The translations under genes and the position numbers were made by a program. Shown piece by piece: positions 43,401 to 53,847 of a stretch of 64,000 nt of DNA; within the stretch, counting starts at the first letter, position 1; every line of letters begins with the position of its first letter. The DNA is taken from the NCBI GenBank assembly GCA_943736015.1, contig OX031062.1:28059462-28123461 (forward strand), in the 5' to 3' direction. The notes below the pieces were generated by a model. That model worked only from the letters and a program-made list of their open reading frames with translations. It ran no database searches and was not told the DNA's origin. This stretch comes from Tridacna crocea (lineage: Eukaryota; Mollusca; Bivalvia; Cardiida; Cardiidae).

Positions 43401-46400
43401 TTCAGTGTACACCACTTGTTTCTTACGGAACAAAAAAACCAAAGAAACACTCCAGACAATATGAGAAATCTAGGCTTGAAACTCAAAACCACTTCACTAA
43501 TCCAATTTCTAAAGATCAAAGGATTGTAAAATCTTCAGCAAAGTTTTCATACACATCAACCCCATATAATGAAATGACTGATTGCTCAGGCAAAACAAAA
43601 GGTCCTTTCAAGAAGGTTCTAGATTTTGATATCTCACCAATTATAAGGATGAGGCATAATAGTAATCAAAATGAAGTACACAGGGATTCTGACCACCTTA
43701 CAAAGATGTTGAAACCAAGACATCCCACTCATCAAAATAATGCAGATTTACATGATACCTGGAAGACTCTGGGAGTTGAGAATGTACAAATAAATTCTGG
43801 TTGGGACAATAGTGACATGAACAATGAAAGCCAGAAGCAATATAGACCAAAGATTATCTGTTATCAGGAAGCCAATAAACAAGCTAGGAGCTCAATAAAC
43901 AGTTTGAAGAGAAGACTATATGTTGGAGATACCCCAGAATGTTCACTTGGATACAAATCAGACTCTGATAAATCTGTTACAAGTCTGAAGTTATCTGACT
44001 CCAGTTTTGCCTTATTTCAAAGAGAAAACAGTTTGTCAATTGAAATACCTGCCAATGTTGATTCAGAATTACATGAGTCATTGAGTGACAGATCTGTAGA
44101 CTCAGAATCTGTTAAGTCTGCATCAGAAGCAGGGTGTAAGTTACAGGCCAAGAAACCAAATCTAGATGACTTTGATGAAGAGTTTAAATTTACCCCAAAT
44201 AAAGATGTTTGCAGTTTCAGTAAAGTGACTAGGAAAGAGCCAAATATATTGAGTCTATATGTAGACCTGGATGAGAAAAGTGATACAAGAAAATTCAAAT
44301 TGTCCAGAAAAATAAGGTAAGCACTGATAACACACTCATTCTTTGTTAAATAGCTAAATTAAGAAAGCAAAACTCTCCAAAATAGACCCATGCAGAATAG
44401 ATATTTCATAATTCCAACTGATATAACAACATCTGAATTTACAGAAACGAACCTCTGTGTACCCAAACAAGCCTTTTCTGTAGATTTGTAAAGAAATAAA
44501 CATGTGAACTAATTACACTGCGTAAGATACGTTATATAGTGTGTTACCTTCAAATACACTATGTCACTAGAGATGGACAACTACTTACTATTTCCGTTTA
44601 ATACCTTAGAGGTTAAGGAATAACTGTATAGTAAACATTTAACCACGGATGCTTTTCTGTAGGAATGCATCAGATGAATGTTTAACGAAATTCTAAGTTT
44701 TTTAATTGTATTAACATATAACATTTCATTGTATTGGTCAAAACAAAACGAACTTCTTTTAACACTGTAAGGAAGTCAAAATGGTCAATTGAAACATCAT
44801 AATTGTAATAATTAAAAGACAAAAAAACAGTATGTTTCCTAATAGTTGAAGTGATATCATTCTTAAGAATATGCAGTTATGTAACGTATCTTATGTACAC
44901 TCGTATATATCAGTTCACTGTTTATTCACTGTACATATCTTCAATTAAAATTCGTTTGAGGGTATTCACATTTCAATGTCAAATCTGAAATTTGTTTGTA
45001 GCATCCAGAAACGATCATCAACTTCAAGGCAGTAGAACACAGAGTAGAAATAGTAAACCTTATGACAAAAAGTTACTTTACGTTTATTGATTACTGGTAT
45101 CGAGATCTCCTCCAACAAAAATAAATACGACCTTAAGTATCAACAGACATCGAGTTAATGAATAAAAAAGTAATAAGACATTTCAGTGGTGGTTCGAAAT
45201 TAGTGTTTTCGTTGGTTGGTTGGTTGGTTGTATTGGTGTTTAAGGCCACTTTAACAGCTAAGGTCATATCATGGCGGTCAGTAACGCACATGTGTTTCCT
45301 GGCTTTCTCACACCAGTACTAACACAACTTTTCTTTCAAAAGCCACCGACTGCTTGTCTCACTGACACATGCTTCTGCGGAGGTGAGAGGCATTAGTGTT
45401 TTCAAAAGGGAACGTAAGGTATCTTATTTTTTTGCTCAAATGCTGATTTGATGTCTTCAGATCAGATTCTTTTAGGCCCTACTTTCGACTAGTCTACAAT
45501 GATATCATCTCATTGTAATATGCAAACTCTTTCAAGTAGAGACAGTCCAAAGTTTGTTGTCTGATTATAATTAAGTCGTTTTGTGCATGTGGACCAGACA
45601 GAGGCTACAATCTATCAAATAGCTGCATATCATCAAACTCCAAACTGACAAAATTCCACTTTATGGCTTTAGTAATCATAATTCATAAGATACGTCACGA
45701 AAAGAATAAGATACGTTATGCAGCTTATTCTGATTTCCAAGAACTTTTCTTATATTGCTTTTACGTGGAATACACAAACGATCTCTAAACAAATCTATGA
45801 CAAGATATCAACACTGTATATGTGTTGTGTTAAAATATATTTCCGTTTGTTTTTTATTAAGATACGTTACATTTCATAAAATAGGTTACAATAAAAAGAA
45901 GAGTTTCAGCATGTGCACATGGTTCTTCCCCCCTTACATTTAACAATTAATTGAAATTGACAAATTTTAATCACAAGTTTACAGAATTACAGTTATATGT
46001 TGTTCAAAAAACTCAAATACTTACTTAAATTCCCTAAACTTTTCTATCCTCAAAATTTGATTTTTTCCCTCGTCGAAAGATGCCCTAAACCGGTCAAAAA
46101 CAAAGCCTCGTGGTTCCGCTGGAAATACGATGTCTTTTATTTGCGCATGCGGGATGTACACGTGATTATGCACATGATTATGCTATGTGAACATCAAGCG
46201 GTTTAATCGAACGTCACATATTTTATTTCAACGTATCTTATGTACAAACAATCTTTTAGACAATATCTTTGAAATTCTAACAAGATGTAAGGATTACTTT
46301 CCCAAGTTTCCTTCAGTATGTGTGTCGGCATACATAGAAAGCTAATATTACAGTATAACATTGCGAACAATTGCAGTAATCTCGAAAAGGCTTGTCACGT

Positions 46401-49400
46401 ATCTTATCTATTTCTTTGGGGTAACTGTATTTTGGATGCAGCATTTGCATTTTATTAAAAAATGAAAAATTATTACATATTTATGTTATGTAAATGTTTT
46501 ATACCTATATTTCGTCAACTTAAATACCCAATGACAATAAAGACACATATTCAGCATAGTGGATTGTGGGTCAGGGAAGAACTGTTACGTATCTTATGAT
46601 GAAACACGGGACAAGTTTTAGAATTTTTTCAGGAAAATGCATTTAACCATACTGATTCAGAGCAGTAATCAAACCCTTTAAGCACACCTTTGTTATCAAA
46701 TACGATGATTATCATAATATTCATAGTCCATTTTGGCCTTCAAATTGAATTGGTTCTATTGGGTATGTACTCCGGGACATGCAGCATCGCTGGATAATTG
46801 GGTAGATTATTTGACAAAAAATAGAAACTGGATCTGTAAAACCAAAAATTCTGTACATTTGGTACTTCACAAGTGTAAAATATACTGCTTAAAAGCAAAA
46901 GTTTGTTTGTACATAACAGAAGATGTGTTTTATAGGAGAGGGACATCGTATATTCAAATTTTAACCAATTAACGAAGAATGAGTGAACATTGTTAAGAAA
47001 GCATGTGCAAGTCTGTACCACATTTGGTGTCAGCTTTGAAACTACTTGTGTTAGATTCACATCAGTAAAAATTTAAAAACCCATTATAACACAAACATGT
47101 TTTCTGTATTCTCCCAAAAGACAGATTATGTAAACATTGTGGAAAAGAGAGAAAATACTTGTATTTCTCAGATGATTAGTCATTTATTGATATTTCTTGG
47201 TTAGAAAGAAAGTCTAGAACAAATCCATGTCACCACTTTACCTCAAACTTGGAAAAGTTAAGTACAAAAGGTGAATCCAGCGGCAGGTAACCATCAAAAT
47301 ATTTTAGAAAGCAAACTGCAGTTGTGTGTTGGCACCTATATGTGGTGCTCTTATTCACTTGTTGAGATACATGTGGCCCTTCCAATATAGCTGTAACATT
47401 TTACAAAGAGTCCCTGTGTTTGTGCAGCCCTATAAAACATAAACTTTACTCTGTACGCTTCTGCACTGATATGATGTTAGGATTAATCTTTTGTTTTTTA
47501 TAGGAGTTTAGAGACAGGTGAACAGATCCAGTCACATCCTCAGAAGAAGAAATCAGCTGTAGGTTCACGATTCCAAAGCTTCTTTCTTTTCTGTTTTGTG
47601 ATACTTGTGATTCAAAGTTCCTAAAGATATTCCTTATGCAGGCCCGTAGGAACAGGGGGGGCTAGGGGGGGCTCAGCCCCCCCCAATAATTTTGAAAATC
47701 ATAGTAACTAGAATATGAGTTTTTAGCGCAATGCAACAACAATGCAAAAAATCTCAGTATTTCGAAGTTAGCCCCCCCAATCCTGAAATGCTTCCTACGT
47801 GGCTGTTATGAAATAGCCAAAAAGTCAAAATTAGGGTTTGTAAATGCAACTGTGAACATTTCAAGTTGATTCAAAGTTCCTAAAGATATTTCTTATGAAA
47901 TAGCCTAAAAGTCAAACTTGGGTTTTGTAAATGCAACTGTGAACATTTTAAGAGCTATTCTTTTTTACTTATTTCCATAGAGTGAAAACTTGCCGGGAGA
48001 CCTCTAAGATTTCAGCAATATTTAATGGTGATTTTTTTTTTAAATGATGTATGTATGATTGAAATTTACAGCATGAAGTATAGAATGATAAAGAAGAATA
48101 AATGAAGAGCTTTTCTGTACAACCTATTTAACACTTTTTGACATACCTATATGTTGATACCTGTTGAGGCTTCTGTAAAAGCAATCATTTAGAGTATTTG
48201 ACAAATATTCCTGTATATATTTTCTTTATTTTTATAATCTTAACATCTGCCTTTGACAGTCTTTTCATAAACCTACATATACATATTTTCTTGTACAGCT
48301 TCTATGATTCTTAAGATCTTGTTGTATTAGATATGCCAAAAATAAGTTTTAGATGAAGAATTTACTGAATTTGACACCTTCACTATTCACTAGTTTTTGA
48401 AAGCTATAACAGTGGCTCCACTTCAAAAGAAGCAATTAGTTTTTTGTTGTAGTTTGACTGCATAGATCCAGGTTCTGGCTGCAGTCTCAACTTGAACTTG
48501 GACTTTTTTACAAAAGCTGTTTATCCCACTCATGATGGTGAAGGGCTTCGTCCATTGATATGGTTTTCTTTTCAAAATCAGGGAACCAATTCATCTGATG
48601 TAGACAGAACTGCTGAAGAACTTGTTGATAAACAAAAAAGTGGAAAAGCAATTGGTAAAGATATGTGCACTGTCTGTGACTCTGTCCCGTTAATCCCCAC
48701 TCTCTCTCTGTCTGAACCAAACAATATTAAACTCTTTCCCAAATGACAAAGTTTTAGACTGGTCCATATTTAAAGCACTTGCAGACAATAAATTAAATGT
48801 AACTCAAAACTTGAACTTTGTTTCTGACAGAGTAGAAATCATTGTGGGAAAAGGAGAAAATGCTGGTTACCAGCATTTTCTCCTTTTCCCACAATGTTTT
48901 TAAAAGGCATCTATCTCATGGTAAGAAAAAACAGGGATTGTTTGGTAAAGGGTTAAGCCCCTCTTTTGAAATTTATGCATGTAATCTTATATAAGTGCAA
49001 AAAATGATTTTGAATTTAATGTGGCAACAAGGATACCTCATTCTAATTTGTTTATTCTTTTTATTCTGTATAGCAGATCTGCTTACTGTTATTGTTCTGA
49101 CAGGAACTAAATACATCACGAATAACTACGCATGTGCGCTCACTCTGAGCTATGTTCTCAGTTTGCCAAATATACTGTCATGTACCTTTGCGCTCTACCC
49201 AATCTACTTTCAGTTTTGGCTAGTACAGCTCAACCTTGATTTTATCTCTACTGATTATATGGGATTCTACATGTAGCCCAAAATCTAATACTGGGTCAGA
49301 TTGACAGATCAAACAAGTACGAGGTAACAGAAAAACAGTTACTGTGTGGCCAGCTTGACAGAACAACTTTGATTTTCCCTACTCTTGCTAACTCCATTTA

Positions 49401-52400
49401 AATGATTACATATAGACATATATACACATGTGTTGCATATGATGTTTTTTTTTTATTATCATCATATGTCACAGCTTTATGCTACTCCAGGAATCTGTTT
49501 TCCAGGACTTTGAGTCATTTGATTCAGGTCATCTTATCATCACATACTTGCTTCTCATTCTTTCTCAGAGCAGTAAGGTATTTTAAACAGAAATTTAATT
49601 CAGTGGGAGATGGAATTAAATGATGCATTTCCAAATTTTTTTTTGTCCATGTCAGACACATACTTAATAGCCATCTCTACTGGTATTTCAGCCCATCAAC
49701 AAGAGATGAATGATATTTTGCAAGAGGTAAGTTTTATTTTGCATTATTTAAGTCTGTGACAAAATTAAATGAGCACTTCATCTGGTGTAAACAACTTTTG
49801 AAAATAATGAGGCAAGGGTTGTTGTGTTTGTTTAATATTTGTTCTGTGTGTGACAACAGGAATCAGTAAATACAAAAAGTGTACATAATTACATGTAAAT
49901 CTTTCTAAGCTTGCCTTCAAATTTTGCTTTATATTCTTGGAAAAAATTAATCTGTTTAATAATAGTTTTCATCACACACACAAAAAAAACTTCTCTGCTT
50001 TGGCTTTATATATGGTACACAAAAAAAATGTTATGGGCATAGAAGGCCTTGGCTGATTTGAAACAGGTAGTACTTGTTTATCCATATGCATATATTCATA
50101 ATTGAGCTTTTGGTAAAGTTTCAGGACTTACAATGGTCATACAAGTAAATTCAAAATATTTTATACATACTTTGTCACCTGACATGTTCTTTGATTTCTA
50201 GAGACAAACATGTTGCTATACTTATTTTTACAAACACTACCTTACCCACAGTGTTCCTACATATTCAAATGAAAAATCTATAGTATGAAAAATATTTGAA
50301 TTGTGATCTGTAAACTCCTTTAATCTGGATGTGTATAAAATTTTGCCATGGGGTAAAGGGTTAAAAGACTTAAAATCATAATAGAGCCTGATCTTTACTA
50401 AACAAGCACCACAGGAACACGTAAAAGGTGCTTGCTTAGTACAGACACTTGCTCAGTACAGGGAAATTTCAAAATGTTTGCCTTCGATAAGACCTCAAAA
50501 GTGCTTGTGTAATAGAGGTTGCTTGGTGAATGGAGCTGGACACTAGGACAGGTTTTACTGTAATTTGGGTTGTTTTCCTTACACTGAAATATCAGTTTTG
50601 TTTATCTGCTACATTAATAGAATACCTTATACTGATGTTTAAATGATCATCCAACAGGCCCTTTTCAAACATTATTGGAAACCAGCATTTTTTAATTCCT
50701 CCATAATGCTTTCTTCTCTTTTCACTGACAATCCATTCTTTTCGAACCACAATACATTTAATATCTGCAAATGCTTCAAGTTCAGACAAGTCTAAAATCT
50801 ATTGTTTAGTAAAAAGTAAATTTGTGTTGTTTGGTAAAGAGTTGATGATCAACTTTTATTTACAGATGAATCAGTTAGAAGAAGATGAAAAGAGCTTGAA
50901 AAAAAGAAGCCAGGAGCTGTTACAGACATCTGTCAATGTTGCTACACCTCCAGGTTTTGTTTTCTCATTCTTGTTCTTTATATGTGTTTTTCCATAGTTT
51001 GACAGCATAAGGTCTGGACATATTGAAAAGCTTACAAAATTGATTAAGGCATTTCAATAAAGTAAGAATGTTACAAAATGGGATAATAGAAGCCCATTGT
51101 TATAAAAATATTTTTGGTGAGACAAAAATTTAAACACACACAAAGCACAATTTTAAGCAACTAGTATCAAAATCTTTAGTTTGATACACATTACTTCAAA
51201 TTTATGCCAAGGTGTTTGTAATGACTGTGAATTTTTATGGTACTATCAGGATATGACTGAACCCGAACAAAGATCATTCAAACATAGTTTGATCAATGAA
51301 AGTGGGCACAAAAGATAGAAAAAGTAATTTACCATATTACTTTCTCCAAATTCCATCATCAGTGTATCAAAAAAAAAAACCCTGTTTGTTTTTGCCTTGT
51401 ATTTGACCCTTTCCTCAGGGTTGTGAAGATATGTTATTGTTTAGTAAATAGTTAGCAAACATCTGCTTTAAGTGCACCTGTGGGCATTATTTTCTGAAAA
51501 TATGTTTTGTATTGGTCTTCATTTTCAAGATCCTATAAAAGGCAGTGAGAGTTTTGAGGCAGATAGATTCCTTGAGTCTGGACAAAATGAGATATTGATA
51601 GATATACCACAGGTATTTGATGTTATTTGTTAGTTTTTCTTTAACCCATTACCACACAATCCCTACTTTTGACGCCCCTGAGAAAGAAGCCTTTAGAAAA
51701 CATTGTGGGAAAAGGAGAAAATGCTGGTAACTAGCATTTTCTCCTTTTCCCACAATGTTTTCTACCCTTCTCAAAACAAATTTCAAATTTTCAGTCACTT
51801 TTATTTTTTCGTCTGCAAATGCTTTCAATTTGAACCAGTCTAAAATTTTGTCGTGTGGTAAAGAGTTAACAGTGTCTACTGTAGCAAATATCGAAATCTT
51901 GTTCTAATACCTGATAATGCCAAGTTATGAGAATAATTTAGGTAATATTAGAATATTGTGATACATGTAAAACTTTTATCCCATAGAGCACCAGTTTAAC
52001 TACATGTATTTACTAAACAATAAAATTTTAGGCCTATCTGAATTCAAAGTACATGTTTTTGCAGACAACAAATTTAATTCTACTCAAATTATATGAGTTG
52101 TCTTTTTCCCCTAAGAGATAGAAAACATGGTTTTAGGCGAAGAGGATGCTGGTTACCAGCATTTTCTCCTTTTTTTAAAAGTTCCCTCTCTAAACTGGGC
52201 ATTGTTTTGGTAACCCTTTACTAGATGACAAAATTTCAGACCTTTCCATATTCAAAGCATTTGCAGACAAAATTTCAATGTAGCCCAATGATGTTGCTTT
52301 TGTTTGATAGGGTAGAAAACATTGTGGGAAAAGGAGAAAATGCTGGTTACCAGCATTTTTATTTTTCTCACATTGTTTTCAAAAGGCTTGAGGTCGTCAA

Positions 52401-53547
52401 AAGTCAGCATTGTATGTTAAAGGGGCCAGAAATAAAACAAAATTGAGGAACAAGGATGAAAGGATTCCTCAACCTGTAACATTTGGGTATTATCATTAAG
52501 TTTCCTTTCTATCCCTTTACCACACAATCCCGACTTTTAACACCCCTGTGAAAGAAGCCGTTTGAAAACATTGTGGGAAAAGGAGAAAATGCTGGTAACC
52601 AGCATTTTCTCCATTTCCCACAATGTTTTCTTTGCCTCCTTCAACAAATTTCAATTTTTTTTTCACATTCGTTTTGTCGTCTGCAAATGCTTTGAGTTTG
52701 GACCAGTCTAAAATTTTGTTGTTTGGTAAAGAGCTATGTTATATTTCTTTTACAATCTTTCATCACTGAATGAATAAATTGCATTTTCTAAAAGGCTTAA
52801 TATACATTTCTCAGCAAGAGAGGTTTTAGACATAATTTCAGAATATATTAGCAGTTGACAATGTAGATCACAGATCATATTGCACATTCTTGATCTTGAT
52901 CTACACTGTTCACAAAATGCTGTCATCTATGGTATGGAACAAGTTCAACCGCAGAAGGTTTTTGAAAAAGCAACCCTTTCTAAGCTTGCTAAGAGTCTGG
53001 ACTATTTGGCTTATTACTATTCCTTTTATTACAGTTAACAGTTGATGTAGAGGAACCAGGTAAAACATTTACCAAATCTGAATACATTGCTGTGCCATTA
53101 AACTCTACCTGCACCTTCACTCCACATGCATACATTCATGTAGATGAGAATTACTGTGATATTAAACAAAAAGCTGATGCTAACAATAATTACTCAGAAA
53201 ATGCTTCTGAGAAAAAAGAATTCCCAAGGATGACTGGATATTCAGGTGTTATGGAAAATGGCAAAGACGTTGAGGAAGGAGAATATTGTGGGAAAAAAGA
53301 AGTTTTCATCTCAGAATTTGCTGCTGTTGCTAATGCCAATAAAGCCGGTGAAAACCTTAACATAGGTGTCAAGGTTCAGGACCCCGAAGTTTCCAGTGGT
53401 AAAAACAGAGGTGTTCAATGTATTATTAGACAGCATTTGGCTGATAGGGGAACTTCACCTGTGATCTTTAATTCAAGCAGAGAATATATAAATACAGGAA
53501 CACAGTGTGATAAGACTTATGTAGACGTCGGATCTCAATGTGATTAA
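40265..53547 (+). CDS. Unrecognised multi-exon gene, 3' portion (9 exons, 804 codons)
   Basis: Nine exons (40265-40406, 41641-41785, 43165-44316, 47504-47558, 48453-48654, 49692-49726, 50866-50953, 51530-51612, 53035-53547) each have an AG acceptor and GT donor, and every junction keeps the reading frame. Together they give 2415 nt ending in TAA. The chain starts with an arginine/lysine-rich stretch containing PKKRK, a likely nuclear localisation signal. A long polar Ser/Asp/Lys-rich exon follows, then a more ordered block (FDCIDPGSGCSLNLNLDFFT), then a short coiled-coil-like helix (HQQEMNDILQEMNQLEEDEK), and a polar tail with VQC, TQCD and SQCD near the C-terminus. I do not recognise the family. 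The look is of a nuclear scaffold or regulatory protein, and the Gln-Cys motifs faintly recall dynein light-chain LC8 ligands (inference only). The start codon lies upstream, possibly at 15454. Confidence 0.78.
40668..41197 (+). mobile_element. MULE-like fold-back element with 9-bp target duplication
   Basis: The ends are CATCTTCGCAAGCCAAGG and CCTTGGTTTGCGAAGATG, and a further inverted segment (CCGCTCGCCTCTTTAAAAAT, then GCTGCGCC) lies about 40 bp inside each end. It is flanked by a perfect 9-bp direct repeat ATCCTTTGC (40659-40667 and 41198-41206). Nine-base duplications with long inverted repeats are characteristic of Mutator-like elements (established), so the CATCTTCG family is inferred to be MULE-derived. 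It lies in the first intron of the 40265 exon chain. The interior carries an ATGGCGGCG start with CRVCDEICQKR (40827-40946). Confidence 0.85.
40827..40946 (+). pseudogene. Exon-like ORF inside the MULE-like element
   Basis: ATGGCGGCGCCC in host-gene style start context opens 39 codons beginning MAAPIKNESCRVCDEICQKR and ending at TAG. The CxxC pair suggests the beginning of a zinc-binding domain. It may be a captured first exon of a host gene or a remnant of the element's own gene. No homology could be checked. Confidence 0.35.
41281..41508 (+). mobile_element. TTAA hairpin MITE, left flank mutated
   Basis: Left flank GTTA, right TTAA at 41505-41508. The body shows many substitutions (GCCTGCCATTGCTTTC). 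The hairpin loop is GGTAACCGGC, one pair changed. Confidence 0.78.
41641..41785 (+). CDS. Exon b of the unrecognised gene
   Basis: The acceptor CCCCTCTGCCTTTTTCAG is excellent. The exon encodes PVQRQVKSVDLDKFKSCTQH onward to LILVDCRGDN and stops at GA|GTGAGT. No stop occurs in this phase. The peptide is polar, with a short hydrophobic strand near its end. Confidence 0.8.
42178..42407 (-). mobile_element. TTAA hairpin MITE, intact
   Basis: TTAA on both sides (42178-42181, 42404-42407). The hairpin is perfect except CCCTCAATG. The outermost right-type end has drifted (CTCATGACAAAATGG). Confidence 0.9.
42605..42833 (+). mobile_element. TTAA hairpin MITE, strongly decayed
   Basis: Words such as GAGTTTTGACAACCCTGAAG, a disrupted hairpin (GGGAAAGGGAGAATATGG) and GTTTGTCATCATGTCAAGAC lead to the TTAA shared with the next copy. 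Confidence 0.6.
42831..43059 (-). mobile_element. TTAA hairpin MITE, intact
   Basis: TTAA at 42831-42834 and 43056-43059, ends CTCATTACCATACGAC and TGTGTGGTAATGGG. It ends about 105 bp before the large exon at 43165. The arms carry paired ACACTGTGGG / CCTACAGTGT changes. Confidence 0.93.
43165..44316 (+). CDS. Exon c (large) of the unrecognised gene
   Basis: This 1152-bp exon follows TTTTGTACTCACAG and ends ATAAG|GTAAGC. It continues the phase of exon b (GA+C gives Asp) and encodes 384 residues without a stop, strongly polar and rich in Ser, Lys, Asp and Asn. It has a run of short clusters typical of intrinsically disordered nuclear proteins (for example SDSDKSVTSLKLSDSSF and ESLSDRSVDSESVKSASEA). 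No globular domain is evident. Length alone argues against chance openness in this AT-rich DNA. The first methionine-like codon is not needed because the frame is open from the acceptor. Confidence 0.88.
44523..46596. repeat. Cluster of eight TAAGATACGTTA motifs
   Basis: The 12-mer TAAGATACGTTA or a one- to two-base variant occurs at 44523, 45686, 45707 and 45858 on the plus strand and at 44882, 46229, 46395 and 46585 on the minus strand, all within the intron between exons c and d. The leftmost copy points inward on plus and the rightmost on minus, as expected for subterminal repeats of a transposon of about 2.1 kb. Neither terminal repeats nor target duplication could be fixed. Confidence 0.7.
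45205..45400 (-). mobile_element. SINE, 3' part, reverse orientation
   Basis: GGTTGGTTGGTTGGTTG is the complement of an AACC-type tail. TTTAACAGCTAAGGTCATAT and CCTGGCTTTCTCACACCAGT are the complement of the 3' segment of the SINE at 9966-10250. The head with the polymerase III boxes is not clear. Confidence 0.7.
47073..47165 (+). mobile_element. TTAA hairpin MITE, decayed left part
   Basis: AACCCATTATAACACAAAC, a disrupted middle and GGAAAAGAGAGAAAATAC only. Confidence 0.4.
47504..47558 (+). CDS. Exon d of the unrecognised gene
   Basis: TTTTGTTTTTTATAG precedes 55 bases that complete the Arg codon left by exon c and encode SLETGEQIQSHPQKKKSA, ending before GTAGGT in phase 0. Confidence 0.7.
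47609..47954 (+). repeat. 87-bp tandem duplication, first unit carrying an insertion
   Basis: The unit GATTCAAAGTTCCTAAAGAT... occurs at 47609 and 47868. The first unit is split by a 167-bp element plus a 5-bp duplication, and the second shows the uninterrupted site. Confidence 0.85.
47639..47805. mobile_element. 167-bp MITE with TTATG duplication (GTAGGAA ends)
   Basis: The ends CAGGCCCGTAGGAA and TTCCTACGTGGCTG are inverted. Inside, GGGGGGGCTAGG and AGCCCCCC blocks pair. It is flanked by TTATG at 47634-47638 and 47806-47810. The sister unit at about 47895 reads TTTCTTATGAAATAG without the insert, which proves the insertion and the 5-bp duplication. Confidence 0.85.
48453..48654 (+). CDS. 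Exon e of the unrecognised gene
   Basis: AGTTTTTTGTTGTAG precedes a phase 0 frame: FDCIDPGSGCSLNLNLDFFT then KAVYPTHDGEGLRPLIWFSF and a polar DVDRTAEELVDKQKSGKAI, ending ATTG|GTAAAG. This is the most ordered-looking part of the protein, with a Cys-rich start and an aromatic core. No family match is known to me. Confidence 0.82.
48727..48956 (-). mobile_element. TTAA hairpin MITE, intact
   Basis: TTAA at 48727-48730 and 48953-48956, perfect hairpin. It is inserted 72 bp into the intron after exon e. Confidence 0.92.
49692..49726 (+). CDS. Exon f of the unrecognised gene
   Basis: Micro-exon after CTGGTATTTCAG. With the G carried from exon e it encodes AHQQEMNDILQE and ends GAG|GTAAGT. It forms one amphipathic helix with exon g. 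Confidence 0.72.
50240..50364 (+). mobile_element. TTAA hairpin MITE, decayed right part
   Basis: ACCCACAGTGTTCCTAC and ATAAAATTTTGCCATGGGGTAAAGGG lie before TTAA at 50361-50364 (the latter sequence in pieces). The rest is unrecognisable. Confidence 0.5.
50650..50819 (+). mobile_element. TTAA hairpin MITE, decayed
   Basis: GGCCCTTTTCAAACATTATTGG, a shortened hairpin (GGAAACCAGCATTTTTTAAT region), ATCTGCAAATGCTTCAAG and GACAAGTCTAAAATC remain. The right end is a weak TTTAGTAAAAAG. Confidence 0.55.
50866..50953 (+). CDS. Exon g of the unrecognised gene
   Basis: CAACTTTTATTTACAG leads into MNQLEEDEKSLKKRSQELLQ and then TSVNVATPP, ending CCAG|GTTTTG. Heptad-like spacing of Leu and charged residues suggests a short coiled coil spanning exons f and g. 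Confidence 0.78.
51530..51612 (+). CDS. Exon h of the unrecognised gene
   Basis: TTGGTCTTCATTTTCAAG precedes it. With the carried G it encodes DPIKGSESFEADRFLESGQN and EILIDIPQ, ending CAG|GTATTT in phase 0. Confidence 0.75.
51641..51869 (+). mobile_element. TTAA hairpin MITE, intact, 28 bp after a splice donor
   Basis: TTAA at 51641-51644 and 51866-51869, nearly consensus throughout (one unpaired base at the loop, GGTAACTAGC). It sits almost directly after exon h. Confidence 0.94.
52008..52212 (-). mobile_element. TTAA hairpin MITE, decayed
   Basis: CTAAACAATAAAATTTTAGG, TTTTTGCAGACAACAAATTT, a degraded first arm and a good second arm. It ends TTGTTTTGGTAA, abutting the next copy. Confidence 0.65.
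52210..52428 (-). mobile_element. TTAA hairpin MITE, flanks lost
   Basis: Flanks are GTAA and GCCA. The body is complete, with a shortened second arm (CAGCATTTTTATTTTTCTCAC in two parts). Confidence 0.72.
52509..52737 (+). mobile_element. Hairpin MITE with CTAT duplication
   Basis: CTAT at 52509-52512 precedes CCCTTTACCACACAATCC, and CTAT at 52734-52737 follows TGTTTGGTAAAGAG. Identical non-TTAA flanks on an otherwise fresh copy indicate a non-canonical target. Confidence 0.88.
52863..52918. repeat. Palindromic GATCAGACTGCAC hairpin, decayed
   Basis: AGATCACAGATCATATTGCAC faces a weak partner and is followed by CTTGATCTACACTGTTC. It is 117 bp before the last exon. Confidence 0.5.
53035..53547 (+). 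CDS. Last exon i of the unrecognised gene
   Basis: TATTCCTTTTATTACAG precedes phase 0 LTVDVEEPGKTFTKSEYIAV, a Cys/Thr/His segment (NSTCTFTPHAYIHVDENYCD), a long Lys/Glu/Asn-rich stretch, and a C-terminus in which GVQC, GTQCD and GSQCD recur within about 45 residues. TAA is at 53545-53547. No AATAAA was noticed in the next few hundred bases, so the 3' end is undefined. Confidence 0.87.
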   Translation, partial: LTVDVEEPGKTFTKSEYIAVPLNSTCTFTPHAYIHVDENYCDIKQKADANNNYSENASEKKEFPRMTGYSGVMENGKDVEEGEYCGKKEVFISEFAAVANANKAGENLNIGVKVQDPEVSSGKNRGVQCIIRQHLADRGTSPVIFNSSREYINTGTQCDKTYVDVGSQCD

Positions 53548-53847
53548 CTTATTTCATCCTGCAATTAATTTGTTTTGCAGATCAGATCTGAGAATAATGT
53601 GAAAAAAGGAAAAAGAAATTACAAGTAATTCAATGTCTTGTTGAGCCACAATGCTTTCACATGTATTTATGCACAAAACCTGATTTATATTCAAATGTTA
53701 CTTATTTTTAAAGTTCGGTGCAGTTACTATTTCAAGAAAACTCTGTCCAATGGGCATCAACATTGGATGCCTTACGACTTAAAGGGCTTCTGAAAAATTT
53801 TGAAACAGAGAAGTTTCTTATACTTAGCGATAGGTCACAGTGAACTC

